Source: Caryophanales bacterium UBA6449 (GTDB taxonomy: Bacteria; Bacillota_I; Bacilli_A; RFN20; CAG-288). Taken from it: a DNA stretch of 64,000 nucleotides. The notes below the pieces were generated by a model. The model ran no database searches, had not been told where the DNA came from, and saw nothing but the letters and a program-made list of their open reading frames with translations. Location: the NCBI GenBank assembly GCA_002437105.1, contig DJOB01000004.1, forward strand, positions 255,845 through 319,844. The letters are read 5' to 3'. Shown here one piece after another: positions 34,775 to 43,340 of the stretch (the first letter of the stretch is position 1; each line of letters opens with the position of its first letter). The position numbers and the translations under genes were made by a program.

Positions 34775-35982
34775 ATCTCCTGTTCTAGTAGCTCGGTGAT
34801 AGGGTCACCAGCTAAGTCGTCTACTTTGGTCATACCAAAATTAGCAAAGATCGTCCTTCCTAGATCGGCAAAGGTGTGCCTATCAGCTAATTTTCTTCCG
34901 TGCTTGAAGGACTTGGAATAGGCCAGGAAAGGAACATACTCACGGGTGTGGTCGGTCCCCTGGAAAGTGGGATCATTGCCATGGTCGCCAGTAATGATCA
35001 ACAGGTCATCCTGATGCATCGCCAACATCATCTTATACAGGTAGGAATCGAACTCCTCCAGGCATTTTCCGTATCCGATGGGATCCCGACGATGTCCGTA
35101 TTCCGAATCGAAAGCGACCAGGTTGGTGAAACATAAGCCGCCCCATTTGCCATCTACCACCTGCTGGATGGTCTTCTCCATGCCATCCGCGTTTGAAGTA
35201 GTGTGCTCCCCTTTAGTCACTCCCACCATCGAGAAGATATCGCAGGTTTTTCCGATGCAGTAGGTGGTGTAGCCAGCCTCAGCCAGCAGGGACATGTAGG
35301 TGTGTTTGGTTGGGGTGTGAGAGAGATCGCGCCGATCTGCCATAACCCGATGGAAAGTATCCGGGGTCTCGCCGATGAAGGGACGGGCAATGACACGTCC
35401 TAGGTGATATTCAGGAAGGTCGCAAAGCTTTCGGGCAATCCGGCAGTATTCGTAAAGCTTCTCCGCGGGAATCACCTCTTCGTGAGCGGCAATCTGGAAT
35501 ACACTGTCACCAGAGGTATAGACGATCAGTCCTTTATTCTCTAGCGCCCACTGCCCATAATCGTGGATTGCTTGAGTTCCAGAGTAGGAGGCAAGATATT
35601 TGACGGGAACTTTGACCTGCTGGGCGAATTCGTCCTTAAGGGATTTCGGAAAACCCTCATGGGTAAAAAGCTTGAAAGGGTGATCAGTGACGATGCCCAT
35701 CATCTCCCAGTGACCCGTCAAGGTGTCCTTAGATACGCTAGCTTCCTGAAGTCTTGCTGAGAAGGAGTGTTGGTGGGGAGTTATAGAAGACCCGAGGAAG
35801 GGATTTATATCGCCCATACCGATGCTGTTCAGTGCCGGGAGATCCAAGTGACCGCAGGCCCGGGCACAGTGTCCGAGCGTATCCGCACCTGAATCGGCAT
35901 ACCTATCGGCATCGGGTGCCGCGCCGATACCGAGGGAATCGCAGACGATGACAAACACTCTGGGGAATTTTACGTAATGCAT
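34771..35982 (-). CDS. deoB: Phosphopentomutase
   Basis: Interconverts (deoxy)ribose-1-phosphate and -5-phosphate, linking nucleoside breakdown to the pentose pathway. This is a 403-residue alkaline-phosphatase-superfamily enzyme. Metal and active-site segments are visible: VCDSLGIGAAPDA at the N-terminus, TLTGHWEMMG (catalytic Thr), and GDHGNDPTFQGTDHTREYVP near the C-terminus (metal-binding Asp and His). Start at 35982 is set by GGAGG five bases upstream; the in-frame TTG at 35994 is rejected. Directly downstream of xerD, the same order as ripX-drm in B. subtilis. Confidence 0.95.
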   Translation of the reverse strand: MHYVKFPRVFVIVCDSLGIGAAPDADRYADSGADTLGHCARACGHLDLPALNSIGMGDINPFLGSSITPHQHSFSARLQEASVSKDTLTGHWEMMGIVTDHPFKLFTHEGFPKSLKDEFAQQVKVPVKYLASYSGTQAIHDYGQWALENKGLIVYTSGDSVFQIAAHEEVIPAEKLYEYCRIARKLCDLPEYHLGRVIARPFIGETPDTFHRVMADRRDLSHTPTKHTYMSLLAEAGYTTYCIGKTCDIFSMVGVTKGEHTTSNADGMEKTIQQVVDGKWGGLCFTNLVAFDSEYGHRRDPIGYGKCLEEFDSYLYKMMLAMHQDDLLIITGDHGNDPTFQGTDHTREYVPFLAYSKSFKHGRKLADRHTFADLGRTIFANFGMTKVDDLAGDPITELLEQEI

Positions 35983-36005
35983 ACTTGCCTCCAAAACCTT
36001 TCTAA

Positions 36006-36896
36006 TTATACCTTTACCCTCGTATTTAATCCTTCTCCGACAATCGCATCATAGCGATCTCGGGCGGTCTTTTTGGAGATGTGGGTGTAGATCTGGGTCG
36101 TTTCGATCCTCTCGTGCCCCAACAGTTCCTGGACCTCCCTCAAGGGGGCGCCCGCATCCATGAGAGCAGTTGCGAAACTGTGGCGAAGCTTATGCGGGTT
36201 GATACTTCTACCTAGGCCGTGGATCGAAGCGACTTTGAGGATCTCGTTAAATCGCTGTCGCGTCAACCCTTTACCACCGCGACCGATGAAGAGCGAGTTG
36301 CATCGCGGGTTCAACTTCTTTCGAACTTCTAACCATTCTCTGAGGTTCGCGACCAGCTCTTCTGAAAGAGGCACGATCCTCTCCTTATCGCCTTTGCCGT
36401 GCACCTTTAAAAAGGCGGCATCCAGATCGAGGCTATCCGTCTTTAGACCGATCAGCTCAGAGCAGCGCAGACCGCAGGAAAAGGTTAGGGCCACCATCGT
36501 TCGATCGCGGAAGATGAAGGGGGAATCACCCTGGAGCGAATCGATGATGGATTGGATTTGCTCGGGGCTGAGCGAATCGGGAAGCAGGCGCATCTCCCGG
36601 GGGAAATCCATGTGCTTTAATGGCTTTGTTGCAAAGCCTTGAATAAGGAGATAACGATAAAAACAAGAAATTACAACTTCTTTTCGCCTAATTGTGCTTT
36701 CTTTTGCTCCCGCCTCGCTTAAAGCCGAGATGAAATCATCAACATCAGTGGGGGTCAGCTCTTTTTTCTCCTCGTTCTGAACTCTTTCAATAAATTGATC
36801 CAGATCGGTCTTATAAGCCTCGATAGTAGGTTTACTATCTCCCTTCTCAGCGACGATCTCGGAGAGGAAATCACTTTCCAGTTGTTTCAGGTCCAT
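36006..36896 (-). CDS. xerD: Tyrosine recombinase XerD
   Basis: Site-specific recombinase that, with XerC, resolves chromosome dimers at dif. The 296-residue protein has the full catalytic set: Arg144 (CGLRCSE), Lys168 (HGKGDKER), His235 and Arg238 (HKLRHSFAT), His261 (LGHERIETT) and nucleophile Tyr270 (IYTH). The N-terminal SAM-like core-binding domain occupies about 1-100. XerD rather than XerC is inferred from linkage to deoB and from closeness to the dif-like site 2.3 kb away. The start follows the dinB stop by five bases, with GAGGA nine to ten bases upstream, so translation is likely coupled. Confidence 0.92.
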   Translation of the reverse strand: MDLKQLESDFLSEIVAEKGDSKPTIEAYKTDLDQFIERVQNEEKKELTPTDVDDFISALSEAGAKESTIRRKEVVISCFYRYLLIQGFATKPLKHMDFPREMRLLPDSLSPEQIQSIIDSLQGDSPFIFRDRTMVALTFSCGLRCSELIGLKTDSLDLDAAFLKVHGKGDKERIVPLSEELVANLREWLEVRKKLNPRCNSLFIGRGGKGLTRQRFNEILKVASIHGLGRSINPHKLRHSFATALMDAGAPLREVQELLGHERIETTQIYTHISKKTARDRYDAIVGEGLNTRVKV

Positions 36897-36901
36897 TCCT
36901 T

Positions 36902-37993
36902 TTATCCTCGACTGGCTTTATTTATGGGTATGCGGAGATCGATTGCGGCATCACCTACAGGTTTTAGATCTTCGGCGGCTACACCAAGGAGACGGATCGG
37001 CTCTCCTCGGTAGAAGGAATCCAGGATGGTAAGTGCGCGGTAGATGATATCGGTCTCCGAGTTGGAGTAGGTTGAGAAGGTCATTCGCTTCGTGTTGGTC
37101 TTAAAGTCGCTATTCCGGAGCTTGATGCAGATGGTTCGAGATTCGAGTCCATCCTTCGCTATGGTTTGAGCCACCTCCAGAGCGCATTCCCGCATTCTAT
37201 TTCTTATCTCATCGTAGTCGGTTGTATCAGTCGGAAGGGTGACATCCGTTCCGCAGCTCTTTCTGATCCTCGATTCCGTAGAGACCACATCGCTGCCGAA
37301 CCCATTCGCTAGTGCGACGAGGTATTCGAATTCGCTTCCGAGAATCTCTTTGGATCCAGGGATGGAACCGGTAGCGAGATCCCCGATAGTTTTGATCCCG
37401 AGCTCCTTCAACCGTGGGGCTGTTTTGGAGCCGATCCCGTACATCTTGCCGATATCTAAGGGCCAGATCTTCGTCTTCCAATCCACCGGATCCAGCAGAA
37501 TGGTTATTCCTAGCGGCTTCTTATAATCGGACCCCATCTTGGCCATAAAGCGTGTATGTCCCAACCCGATCGAACATTTGAGTCCCGTTTCTCTATAGAG
37601 TGAAAGCTGAAGATCGAAGAGCCTATCGTGCAGCGTGGGGCGATCAGTTTCTACATCCTGAAGATAATCGGTCGCATCCCCATAACACTCATCGATCGAC
37701 GCCATCTCGATCGTGGGTATCGTTTTGACGACGGCCGAGAAAAAGCGGTTTGATTGCTTCCGATATTCTCCATAGTCGCCGGGAAGGAGGATGAGATCAG
37801 GGCACAGCTTTATCGCATCGTAGATATTCATCCCCGATCTGACACCGAATTTTCTCGCTTCGTAGGAGCAGGTAGCGACTACACCCCTGATTCCCCCTCC
37901 CACCGCTAGCGGTTTCTTTTGGTACTCGGGGTGCCGGTTTATTTCCACTTGAGCAAAGAAGGCATTGAGATCGATGTGAATAATAAGTTTCAA
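36902..37993 (-). CDS. dinB: DNA polymerase IV (Y-family)
   Basis: Error-prone translesion polymerase. The 363-residue protein has IIHIDLNAFFAQVE (first catalytic Asp and steric region), CSYEARKFGVRSGM, and SIDECYGD (the SIDExxxD catalytic motif). A helix-hairpin-helix (MYGIGSKTAPRLKELGIKTIGDLA) and a little-finger domain follow. The motif's usual Leu before Asp is Gly here (CYGD), a minor change. It overlaps recN by four bases (ATGA), so DNA-damage tolerance and repair genes are cotranscribed. I see no convincing LexA box. Confidence 0.93.
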   Translation of the reverse strand: MKLIIHIDLNAFFAQVEINRHPEYQKKPLAVGGGIRGVVATCSYEARKFGVRSGMNIYDAIKLCPDLILLPGDYGEYRKQSNRFFSAVVKTIPTIEMASIDECYGDATDYLQDVETDRPTLHDRLFDLQLSLYRETGLKCSIGLGHTRFMAKMGSDYKKPLGITILLDPVDWKTKIWPLDIGKMYGIGSKTAPRLKELGIKTIGDLATGSIPGSKEILGSEFEYLVALANGFGSDVVSTESRIRKSCGTDVTLPTDTTDYDEIRNRMRECALEVAQTIAKDGLESRTICIKLRNSDFKTNTKRMTFSTYSNSETDIIYRALTILDSFYRGEPIRLLGVAAEDLKPVGDAAIDLRIPINKASRG

Positions 37994-39660
37994 GCTGCTG
38001 ACTCCTTGGCTTTCTGGGCTTGCTTATAGAGGTCGAGACTCGCTTCACGAGCGGTCTTATTGACTACATCCCCGGAGAGCAACAGACTGATACCTTCGGT
38101 GATGTCCTGATCCGCTAGCGTCTTTACTCTAGCCGTGGCTATCCCATCATCCCCTTTCTCCTTCGTGACCAAGAAGGCGATATCGGCGAAACAGCAGACT
38201 TGGGGGAGGTGAGTGATGCATAGAGTCTGGATGGACCGTGAAAGCCTAAAAAGTTTCTTGCCTGTCTGGAAGGCGATATTACCCGATATACCGGTATCGA
38301 TCTCATCGAAGACTACCAGGTCCACGGGATTACTCTTTACTAAGCAGCACTTTAAAGAGAGCATGATGCGTGAAGATTCGCCACCCGAAGCCGCTTTTCT
38401 GAGCGGAACATATTCTTTCTTTCCGTTGAGATCTACGGTGAATTCTGCGTGGTCTAAGCCGTTTTCCCCAAGTTTCTCAACTGGGGTGAGCAGTACTTTA
38501 AAAGCGGATTTCGGTAAACCGAGTTCAAACATGTTAGCTGAGATGGATTGTTCAAGAAGTCTTGCTATCCTAAATCTACTTTCACTCAGCTTTCTTGCTG
38601 AATCGAGGGCTTTCTTCTGCAAGCTTGACACCTCTTTATTCAAGGCATCGAGCGAATTCATCGCCGCATCGTAATCCGCTCTCTTAGACTCTAAATCATC
38701 TTTAGCTTTAAGGATGTCCGCGGTGCTTCTCCCATAGCGTTTCCTGAGCTTCTCCAGATTGAATAGTCTATCGTTGAGTCGATCCAAGAGCCCGGGATCA
38801 TCATCGTCTTCATTCGCGAGCGCCAAATCCTCTAGGTCTTTGGCTAGATCTGACAGTTCCGCCAAGGCTTTATTTGCCGTATCCTCGGTGGCACCACCGG
38901 TGCCTTTAAATTCGGCTAGAGCCGAGGAGAGCGATTGGGAGGCCTCTAGAAAAGGATTCGAAGCTTGATCCAGGATCGCCAAGGCGTGGTGGATCTTTTC
39001 CTTCGAGGCCAGTTCATCTAGTCTGGCCTCTATCTCTTCGATCTCCCCAGGATGAAGCTGGGCATTCTCGATCTCGGAGATCTTAAAGTCCAGGTATTCT
39101 AGATCCTCGGTTGCCAGGTTATTCTTGATGGCGGCAATCTTTTTCTGGCAATCCTGCCATCTCTGGTAGTTATTACGGTATTCCCCTAATATCGCCTTAT
39201 GGTTTTCATCGCCAAAATCATCGAGAGCTTCGAGCTGATTATTCGGGTTATATAGGGAATTAGTATCTCTCTGGGAATGGATATCGACTAGATAGGGTGA
39301 AATCTCCTTCAGGGTCGTATTGGTGACAGTCTGACCATTTATCCGGCGGGTTACTGTGCCCTTGGGCGAGATCGAGAGCGACAGAATAAGGATCTGATCC
39401 TCATCTAAGAAGTCCGCAATCTTCTCACATCTTTCTTTCAGCTTTGAGGAGACGGTAAAAACCGCCTCGATAAAGACCTTACTGTTAGGATCCTTGTAAG
39501 GATTAGTCGGAATCTTAAAACCACAAACGGCACTCAAAGCGCTGATGAGAACTGATTTTCCCGCTCCCGTCTCACCGACTAGAGCATTTAAACCCGCCTG
39601 AAAAGAAATCTGGGTCTGAGCGATGATGATGAAATTCTTGATAGTCAGGGATGCGAGCAT
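37990..39660 (-). CDS. recN: DNA repair protein RecN
   Basis: SMC-like ATPase acting early at double-strand breaks. The 556-residue protein has LVGETGAGKSVLISAL (Walker A, about 28-43), two long charged/coiled-coil stretches (about 150-360), AASGGESSRIMLSLK (signature) and LVVFDEIDTGISG (Walker B). The ending is typical. Two bases separate it from the upstream xseB. The nusB-xseA-xseB-recN order follows B. subtilis with intermediates removed. Confidence 0.94.
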   Translation of the reverse strand: MLASLTIKNFIIIAQTQISFQAGLNALVGETGAGKSVLISALSAVCGFKIPTNPYKDPNSKVFIEAVFTVSSKLKERCEKIADFLDEDQILILSLSISPKGTVTRRINGQTVTNTTLKEISPYLVDIHSQRDTNSLYNPNNQLEALDDFGDENHKAILGEYRNNYQRWQDCQKKIAAIKNNLATEDLEYLDFKISEIENAQLHPGEIEEIEARLDELASKEKIHHALAILDQASNPFLEASQSLSSALAEFKGTGGATEDTANKALAELSDLAKDLEDLALANEDDDDPGLLDRLNDRLFNLEKLRKRYGRSTADILKAKDDLESKRADYDAAMNSLDALNKEVSSLQKKALDSARKLSESRFRIARLLEQSISANMFELGLPKSAFKVLLTPVEKLGENGLDHAEFTVDLNGKKEYVPLRKAASGGESSRIMLSLKCCLVKSNPVDLVVFDEIDTGISGNIAFQTGKKLFRLSRSIQTLCITHLPQVCCFADIAFLVTKEKGDDGIATARVKTLADQDITEGISLLLSGDVVNKTAREASLDLYKQAQKAKESAA

Positions 39661-39661
39661 T

Positions 39662-39880
39662 TTACTTTTCCGCTGAGTCTGTCTTGATGATAGAGTTCGC
39701 TTTCTTCTCTAGCTCATCCAGCTTCTTAGACATCTGGTCGAGTATCGCACTTCCCTCCTCGCCGAGTTTTACCTGCTCATCCAAACCGATATCGGAATTG
39801 GAGAGAGTATTGATTATCTCTTTGATTCGGGCTTCCATCTGAGCAAAAGTCATTTCCTGAGAAGTTTTTTTCACTGCCAT
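39662..39880 (-). CDS. xseB: Exonuclease VII small subunit
   Basis: Partner of XseA in single-strand-specific exonuclease VII. This is a 72-residue coiled-coil protein of normal length with the family pattern TFAQMEARIKEIINTLSNSDIGLDE and KLGEEGSAIL. The ATG at 39880 is preferred over the in-frame GTG at 39886 because AAGGA lies eight bases upstream of it and only two bases from the GTG. It lies two bases after xseA. Confidence 0.92.
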   Translation of the reverse strand: MAVKKTSQEMTFAQMEARIKEIINTLSNSDIGLDEQVKLGEEGSAILDQMSKKLDELEKKANSIIKTDSAEK

Positions 39881-39882
39881 AT

Positions 39883-41259
39883 TCACATTCCTTTCCTAGG
39901 GCTAACCCTCTTGATTGTAGCTTCAGCCTGGATATTCGACATCCTCACCTCGACATCCTGATTCTCTTTTAGCTCGGAGCCTTTCATGACGTGGCCCTCT
40001 TGATCTAAAACCAAGGCATATCCGCGAGACAGATTCTTCTCGACACTCAGTGAAGCTAGAAGGCCTTTATACGAATTCAGACGGTCGGTCGCCGCACTCA
40101 GATCGCCTTTTAACTTCAGAGAGATGGTCTGCCGATAGGATCGAGCAGCAAACTTCTTAGTATCTACTGCGTTAGATAGCAGATTAGCGATATTCGAGCG
40201 GCTGGTTGCGATGAAGTTAGCGCTCTGATCGAAGGACCGGCTGATCAGGGAAGCCAGCTGTCCTCTCAGCGTGCTGACTTCGGCCTTCATATGAGATATC
40301 CGCGTCGCCGGCATCAGGCTCGTCAATCTCGCCCGCATATCCATGATGGCGATTCGCTCAGTCGAGATACTGTTCTCGATGCGGCCACGGAGCATCGAGG
40401 ATAGCTGACCGACTTCCTCCTGGAGCTCTGCCAGGGAAGGGTTGATCTTATTGGCGGCGTCGGTCGGCGTGATGGCACAGCAGTCGGCCATGCGATCTAC
40501 CACCGAGACATCGATCGAGTGTCCGATGGCGGTGATGATCGGGCAGTTTCGGTCCTTGATCGCCATGGCCACCCGTTCATCATCGAAACAGCTCAGATCG
40601 GTTTTCGATCCGCCACCGCGACCGATGATGAGCGCATCCGGGGCCCAAGAATAGGCTGCATAGAGCGCGTTGCAGATCGAAGCGGGGGCGGATTCGCCCT
40701 GCACGGTCGCCGGAAAGAGCTTGACCTCCTCGCAGGGGAAGCGGCGCGCTAAGGTGTTAAGAATATCCTGATAGCCGGCAGCCTCTTGGGACGAGACGAT
40801 CGCTAGTCTCTTGACGAAGCGGGGAATTGCCTTTTTGACCTCGGGGGAAAGGAGTCCCATTTTATCCAGCTTCTCTAAGAGTCGCTTCTTGGCTAGAAGT
40901 GCTTTTCCTTCTCCAGAAGTGTCGACATGAAGATTGGATACGACTAAGCTGACCGACCCGGAAGGCGCATAGTAGTTCAAACTGCCGAAAGCGGTGATCA
41001 CATCGCCGACATTAAACTGTTCCCGGATATATGGAACTCGGGAACGCCAGATGATGAACCGCAGCTGCGCGCGCGCAAAACTGCTATTTTCTTCCGCATC
41101 GTTAGGGTCCTTCACATCCATATAGATGTGACCATTGGAGTATTTCTTAGCTGTGATCTCGCCCCTGACCAAGATTCCCTGAAATCTTTCTCCCTGGAGG
41201 TTTTCGCTGATGATCTTCGAGATTTCACCGACGGTGAGAACCTGAGATCCGAACTCCAT
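39883..41259 (-). CDS. xseA: Exonuclease VII large subunit
   Basis: Catalytic subunit of exonuclease VII. The 458-residue protein starts with an OB-fold (VGEISKIISENLQGERFQGILVRGEI), then the nuclease core (AIVSSQEAAGYQDILNTLARRFP, DALIIGRGGGSKTDLSCFDDE, ITAIGHSIDVSVVDRMADCCAITPTDAA), then long helices and a C-terminal beta segment. The classic TSxxGAA and GH(E/S)xDxxxxDxxAD motifs appear as SSQEAAG and GHSIDVSVVDRMAD. The ATG at 41259 follows AAGGAG and is one base after the nusB stop; an earlier frame start at 41295 is rejected. Confidence 0.94.
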   Translation of the reverse strand: MEFGSQVLTVGEISKIISENLQGERFQGILVRGEITAKKYSNGHIYMDVKDPNDAEENSSFARAQLRFIIWRSRVPYIREQFNVGDVITAFGSLNYYAPSGSVSLVVSNLHVDTSGEGKALLAKKRLLEKLDKMGLLSPEVKKAIPRFVKRLAIVSSQEAAGYQDILNTLARRFPCEEVKLFPATVQGESAPASICNALYAAYSWAPDALIIGRGGGSKTDLSCFDDERVAMAIKDRNCPIITAIGHSIDVSVVDRMADCCAITPTDAANKINPSLAELQEEVGQLSSMLRGRIENSISTERIAIMDMRARLTSLMPATRISHMKAEVSTLRGQLASLISRSFDQSANFIATSRSNIANLLSNAVDTKKFAARSYRQTISLKLKGDLSAATDRLNSYKGLLASLSVEKNLSRGYALVLDQEGHVMKGSELKENQDVEVRMSNIQAEATIKRVSPRKGM

Positions 41260-41260
41260 C

Positions 41261-41866
41261 TCAGTTCTCCTTGTCGTCGGGGAGGGTGGGAGCAACCGGG
41301 GTTGCTAGACCTTTAGCGATAGCCTCTAATTCCGATCTATCGGGAAGAAGATCCGCCTTGGTAATATGGACCTTTCCGGGACCCTTGTAGTCGGTGGGGA
41401 TATTCAATCCTTTGGAGATGGCCTGCTCGAGAACGGCGTTGACATACTTAGTTTCGGTCTCGGAGCCGAATTGCTTCAGGATGATTAAGGCCTCATTGAT
41501 CGCCACCTGTTTAGGGGTGCATTTGACTAGGACCGCCTCCGAGTAAGCGACTAGCATGATCGCTTGCGTGACGAGGGGAAGGCGCGAGAAGAGCCATCCA
41601 TCGAGAAAGGCGCTGAGCTCCTTCTCGATCTCTTCGCGGTGAGTTATGGCCTTGATGCCAACGGCTTTCGAATCGGGGTCGACACTATCCCAGTCTACCG
41701 GGGGTATTCCCTTTAAGCCTTCGGATAGGCAGTCGCAGGAGAACATCCGCTCAAAGAATTCTTTCCCGTCGATATCCAGTCCCGCATCCAACAGAGCTAA
41801 TGCGCCATAGACGGTTATGAAAGTGCGTACCCGCAGAATATGCTTAGTCGGTCTTGGAAAATTCAT
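41261..41866 (-). CDS. nusB: Transcription antitermination factor NusB
   Basis: Binds boxA RNA with NusE (S10) in rRNA antitermination. This is a 201-residue all-helical protein with the conserved C-terminal half: RLPLVTQAIMLVAYSEAVLVKCTPKQVAINEALIILKQFGSE, then YVNAVLEQA, matching R....ailRlaiyEll.....p..vaInEaveLAK.fg...s..fvNgvLd. Longer than typical NusB (about 140) because of an insertion near residues 40-75 and a C-terminal tail. First gene of the nusB-to-SBP run by spacing. A TAAAAT about 20 bases upstream may be its -10. Confidence 0.85.
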   Translation of the reverse strand: MNFPRPTKHILRVRTFITVYGALALLDAGLDIDGKEFFERMFSCDCLSEGLKGIPPVDWDSVDPDSKAVGIKAITHREEIEKELSAFLDGWLFSRLPLVTQAIMLVAYSEAVLVKCTPKQVAINEALIILKQFGSETETKYVNAVLEQAISKGLNIPTDYKGPGKVHITKADLLPDRSELEAIAKGLATPVAPTLPDDKEN

Positions 41867-41922
41867 AAGTTCAACCCCCAGCCTAGTCAGGCAACTCTAT
41901 ATTTTATCATAAGGAGAAGAGG

Positions 41923-42993
41923 TTAAAGAGACGCTAATATCCCGGTTAAAGAGGAGTCTTGGAGAGCTTTATAAACGTCGTCTGGAGCGGTGAAATCCTC
42001 CTTGGCGTACAGGTTGAAAAGCTTGGCGACGAGGGGGCCATCGATCGGTTCCGGCGTTTCCCCAGTCGCAAGGAGGGTTAGAGCTTGAATCGCATTTTCT
42101 CGGATGAAGGTCAACATAGTGGGGGCGATCCAGCATTTTATCTCTCGGTCGATCGTCCTCCCCATCTGCTCCAGCTTGATCAGCATCGGGGTACCATCGA
42201 TCTCATCGTGCCAAAGGTCTGCGAAGATATAGTCGAATTCACGGCCGTGCAACTGGAGATATTCCCAAGCGTCGCCCTGGATGATCTGCACCCGGCGCGG
42301 CAATCCGATCCGCGGTTCGATCTGTTTCTGAAAGAGGGCGATCACCTCGCTCGAGTTATCGATGGCAGTGACTGAGGTGACTTCCTTCTTCCTGAGGGAT
42401 TCGGTCGCAAAGTACCCCATCCCCAACCCGAGAGTCAGCACTTTTCCATGCGCTTCTTCGATGAAGGGGTCCATGGTCGCGAATTCGTAGGGGGTGCCAC
42501 TCATCCAGATGCGCCGACCTCTTCTCAGAGCAGGAAATATCTGTTTATCTAAGAAGTAGCCTAGAGTTGTTTCGGTGGAAAAATGACCATTTTCCAGGGA
42601 TGAATTCACATCTGTCAGCAAAAAAGATTCCAGGGGCTGAAACTCGAGGGGATAGAGGTGATATTCCCGCTGATCGATCGATACACCCTGCAGAGCCCGG
42701 ATGAAAGGACGATCCGCATAGTCTTGACCAGCTAGCTCCTTGACGACCAGCCGGCGGTTTCGGGCTAGTTTTCGCATCTGCTTCTCGTCGCATCCTAGCT
42801 CTAGCAGAAGGCGGTCCCGATAGTAGTCTTCCCTTTCAATATGCAGGAAAGCCGCTTCGCTATCCAGCTGGTCGGAATCGATATCCATCAATCCCTCCTG
42901 GAGGAATTCATCGAGCGATTGCGAGAGGGATAGAGCGGTGTCGAGATCGTCCGAAAGGGTGAGAATGGCATTTTTGGCCTTATCGCTGATCAT
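41923..42993 (-). CDS. Putative SAM-dependent methyltransferase-like protein
   Basis: A 356-residue protein not assigned to a known family. The C-terminal half (about 175-300) carries a Rossmann methyltransferase pattern: GKVLTLGLGMGYFATESL (motif I), TSVTAIDNSSEVIALF (acidic end of strand 2), VQIIQGDAWEYL, then FDYIFADLWHD (motif IV). This layout recalls spermidine-synthase-like or small-molecule methyltransferases. The N-terminal half is acidic and leucine-rich, without a recognisable domain. ATG overlaps the stop of the upstream small gene (TGATG), so it is coupled to it and to tex. Substrate unknown; activity is inference. Confidence 0.6.
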   Translation of the reverse strand: MISDKAKNAILTLSDDLDTALSLSQSLDEFLQEGLMDIDSDQLDSEAAFLHIEREDYYRDRLLLELGCDEKQMRKLARNRRLVVKELAGQDYADRPFIRALQGVSIDQREYHLYPLEFQPLESFLLTDVNSSLENGHFSTETTLGYFLDKQIFPALRRGRRIWMSGTPYEFATMDPFIEEAHGKVLTLGLGMGYFATESLRKKEVTSVTAIDNSSEVIALFQKQIEPRIGLPRRVQIIQGDAWEYLQLHGREFDYIFADLWHDEIDGTPMLIKLEQMGRTIDREIKCWIAPTMLTFIRENAIQALTLLATGETPEPIDGPLVAKLFNLYAKEDFTAPDDVYKALQDSSLTGILASL

Positions 42994-43340
42994 CAGTTTA
43001 CTCTCCTATAGGTCAATTCTACCCGGTAACGAACATTTTGAAACATCTGAGTCAGAGCCGATAGGATATCGGGAGCGATCGAGGCTCCGATCAGTTTGTC
43101 GTCGGAAAAGGGAGAGAGTTTGAGCTGGCAGCGGATGACGATCACCTGATCGTTCAGGCTGGCGGTGATATCCTCTTTGAAGAATTCGTAGAAGCGGGGA
43201 CTGAAAGGATCGAAGACCTCGTGCTCCTTCAGGCAGCAGATGGCGATATCGCGGGCGGCCTGCAGATTCACCGAAACCTTGAGCGTCCCATCGCTGAACA
43301 TCGATAGGAATGCCGGTTTTTCTTTAGACTGGGGAGTCAT
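42993..43340 (-). CDS. Small protein, possibly Asp23/YloU-like
   Basis: A 115-residue protein coupled by overlaps to tex (ATGA) and to the methyltransferase-like gene (TGATG). An N-terminal strand is followed by a helix (LQAARDIAICCLKEHEV), then a long strand (DQVIVIRCQLKLSP), a helix (APDILSALTQMFQNV) and a closing strand (YRVELTYRRV). That strand-helix-strand-helix-strand order recalls the Asp23/Gls24 (YloU/YqhY) fold, and B. subtilis has the Asp23-family gene yqhY upstream of nusB. The similarity is in pattern, not in clear motifs, so the family call is tentative. Confidence 0.4.
   Translation of the reverse strand: MTPQSKEKPAFLSMFSDGTLKVSVNLQAARDIAICCLKEHEVFDPFSPRFYEFFKEDITASLNDQVIVIRCQLKLSPFSDDKLIGASIAPDILSALTQMFQNVRYRVELTYRRVN

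Noticed and set aside
37990..41866. LexA/SOS boxes controlling recN-dinB
   Set aside because: I could not find a convincing CGAAC-N4-GTTCG type site; the genes are also buried in a longer operon.
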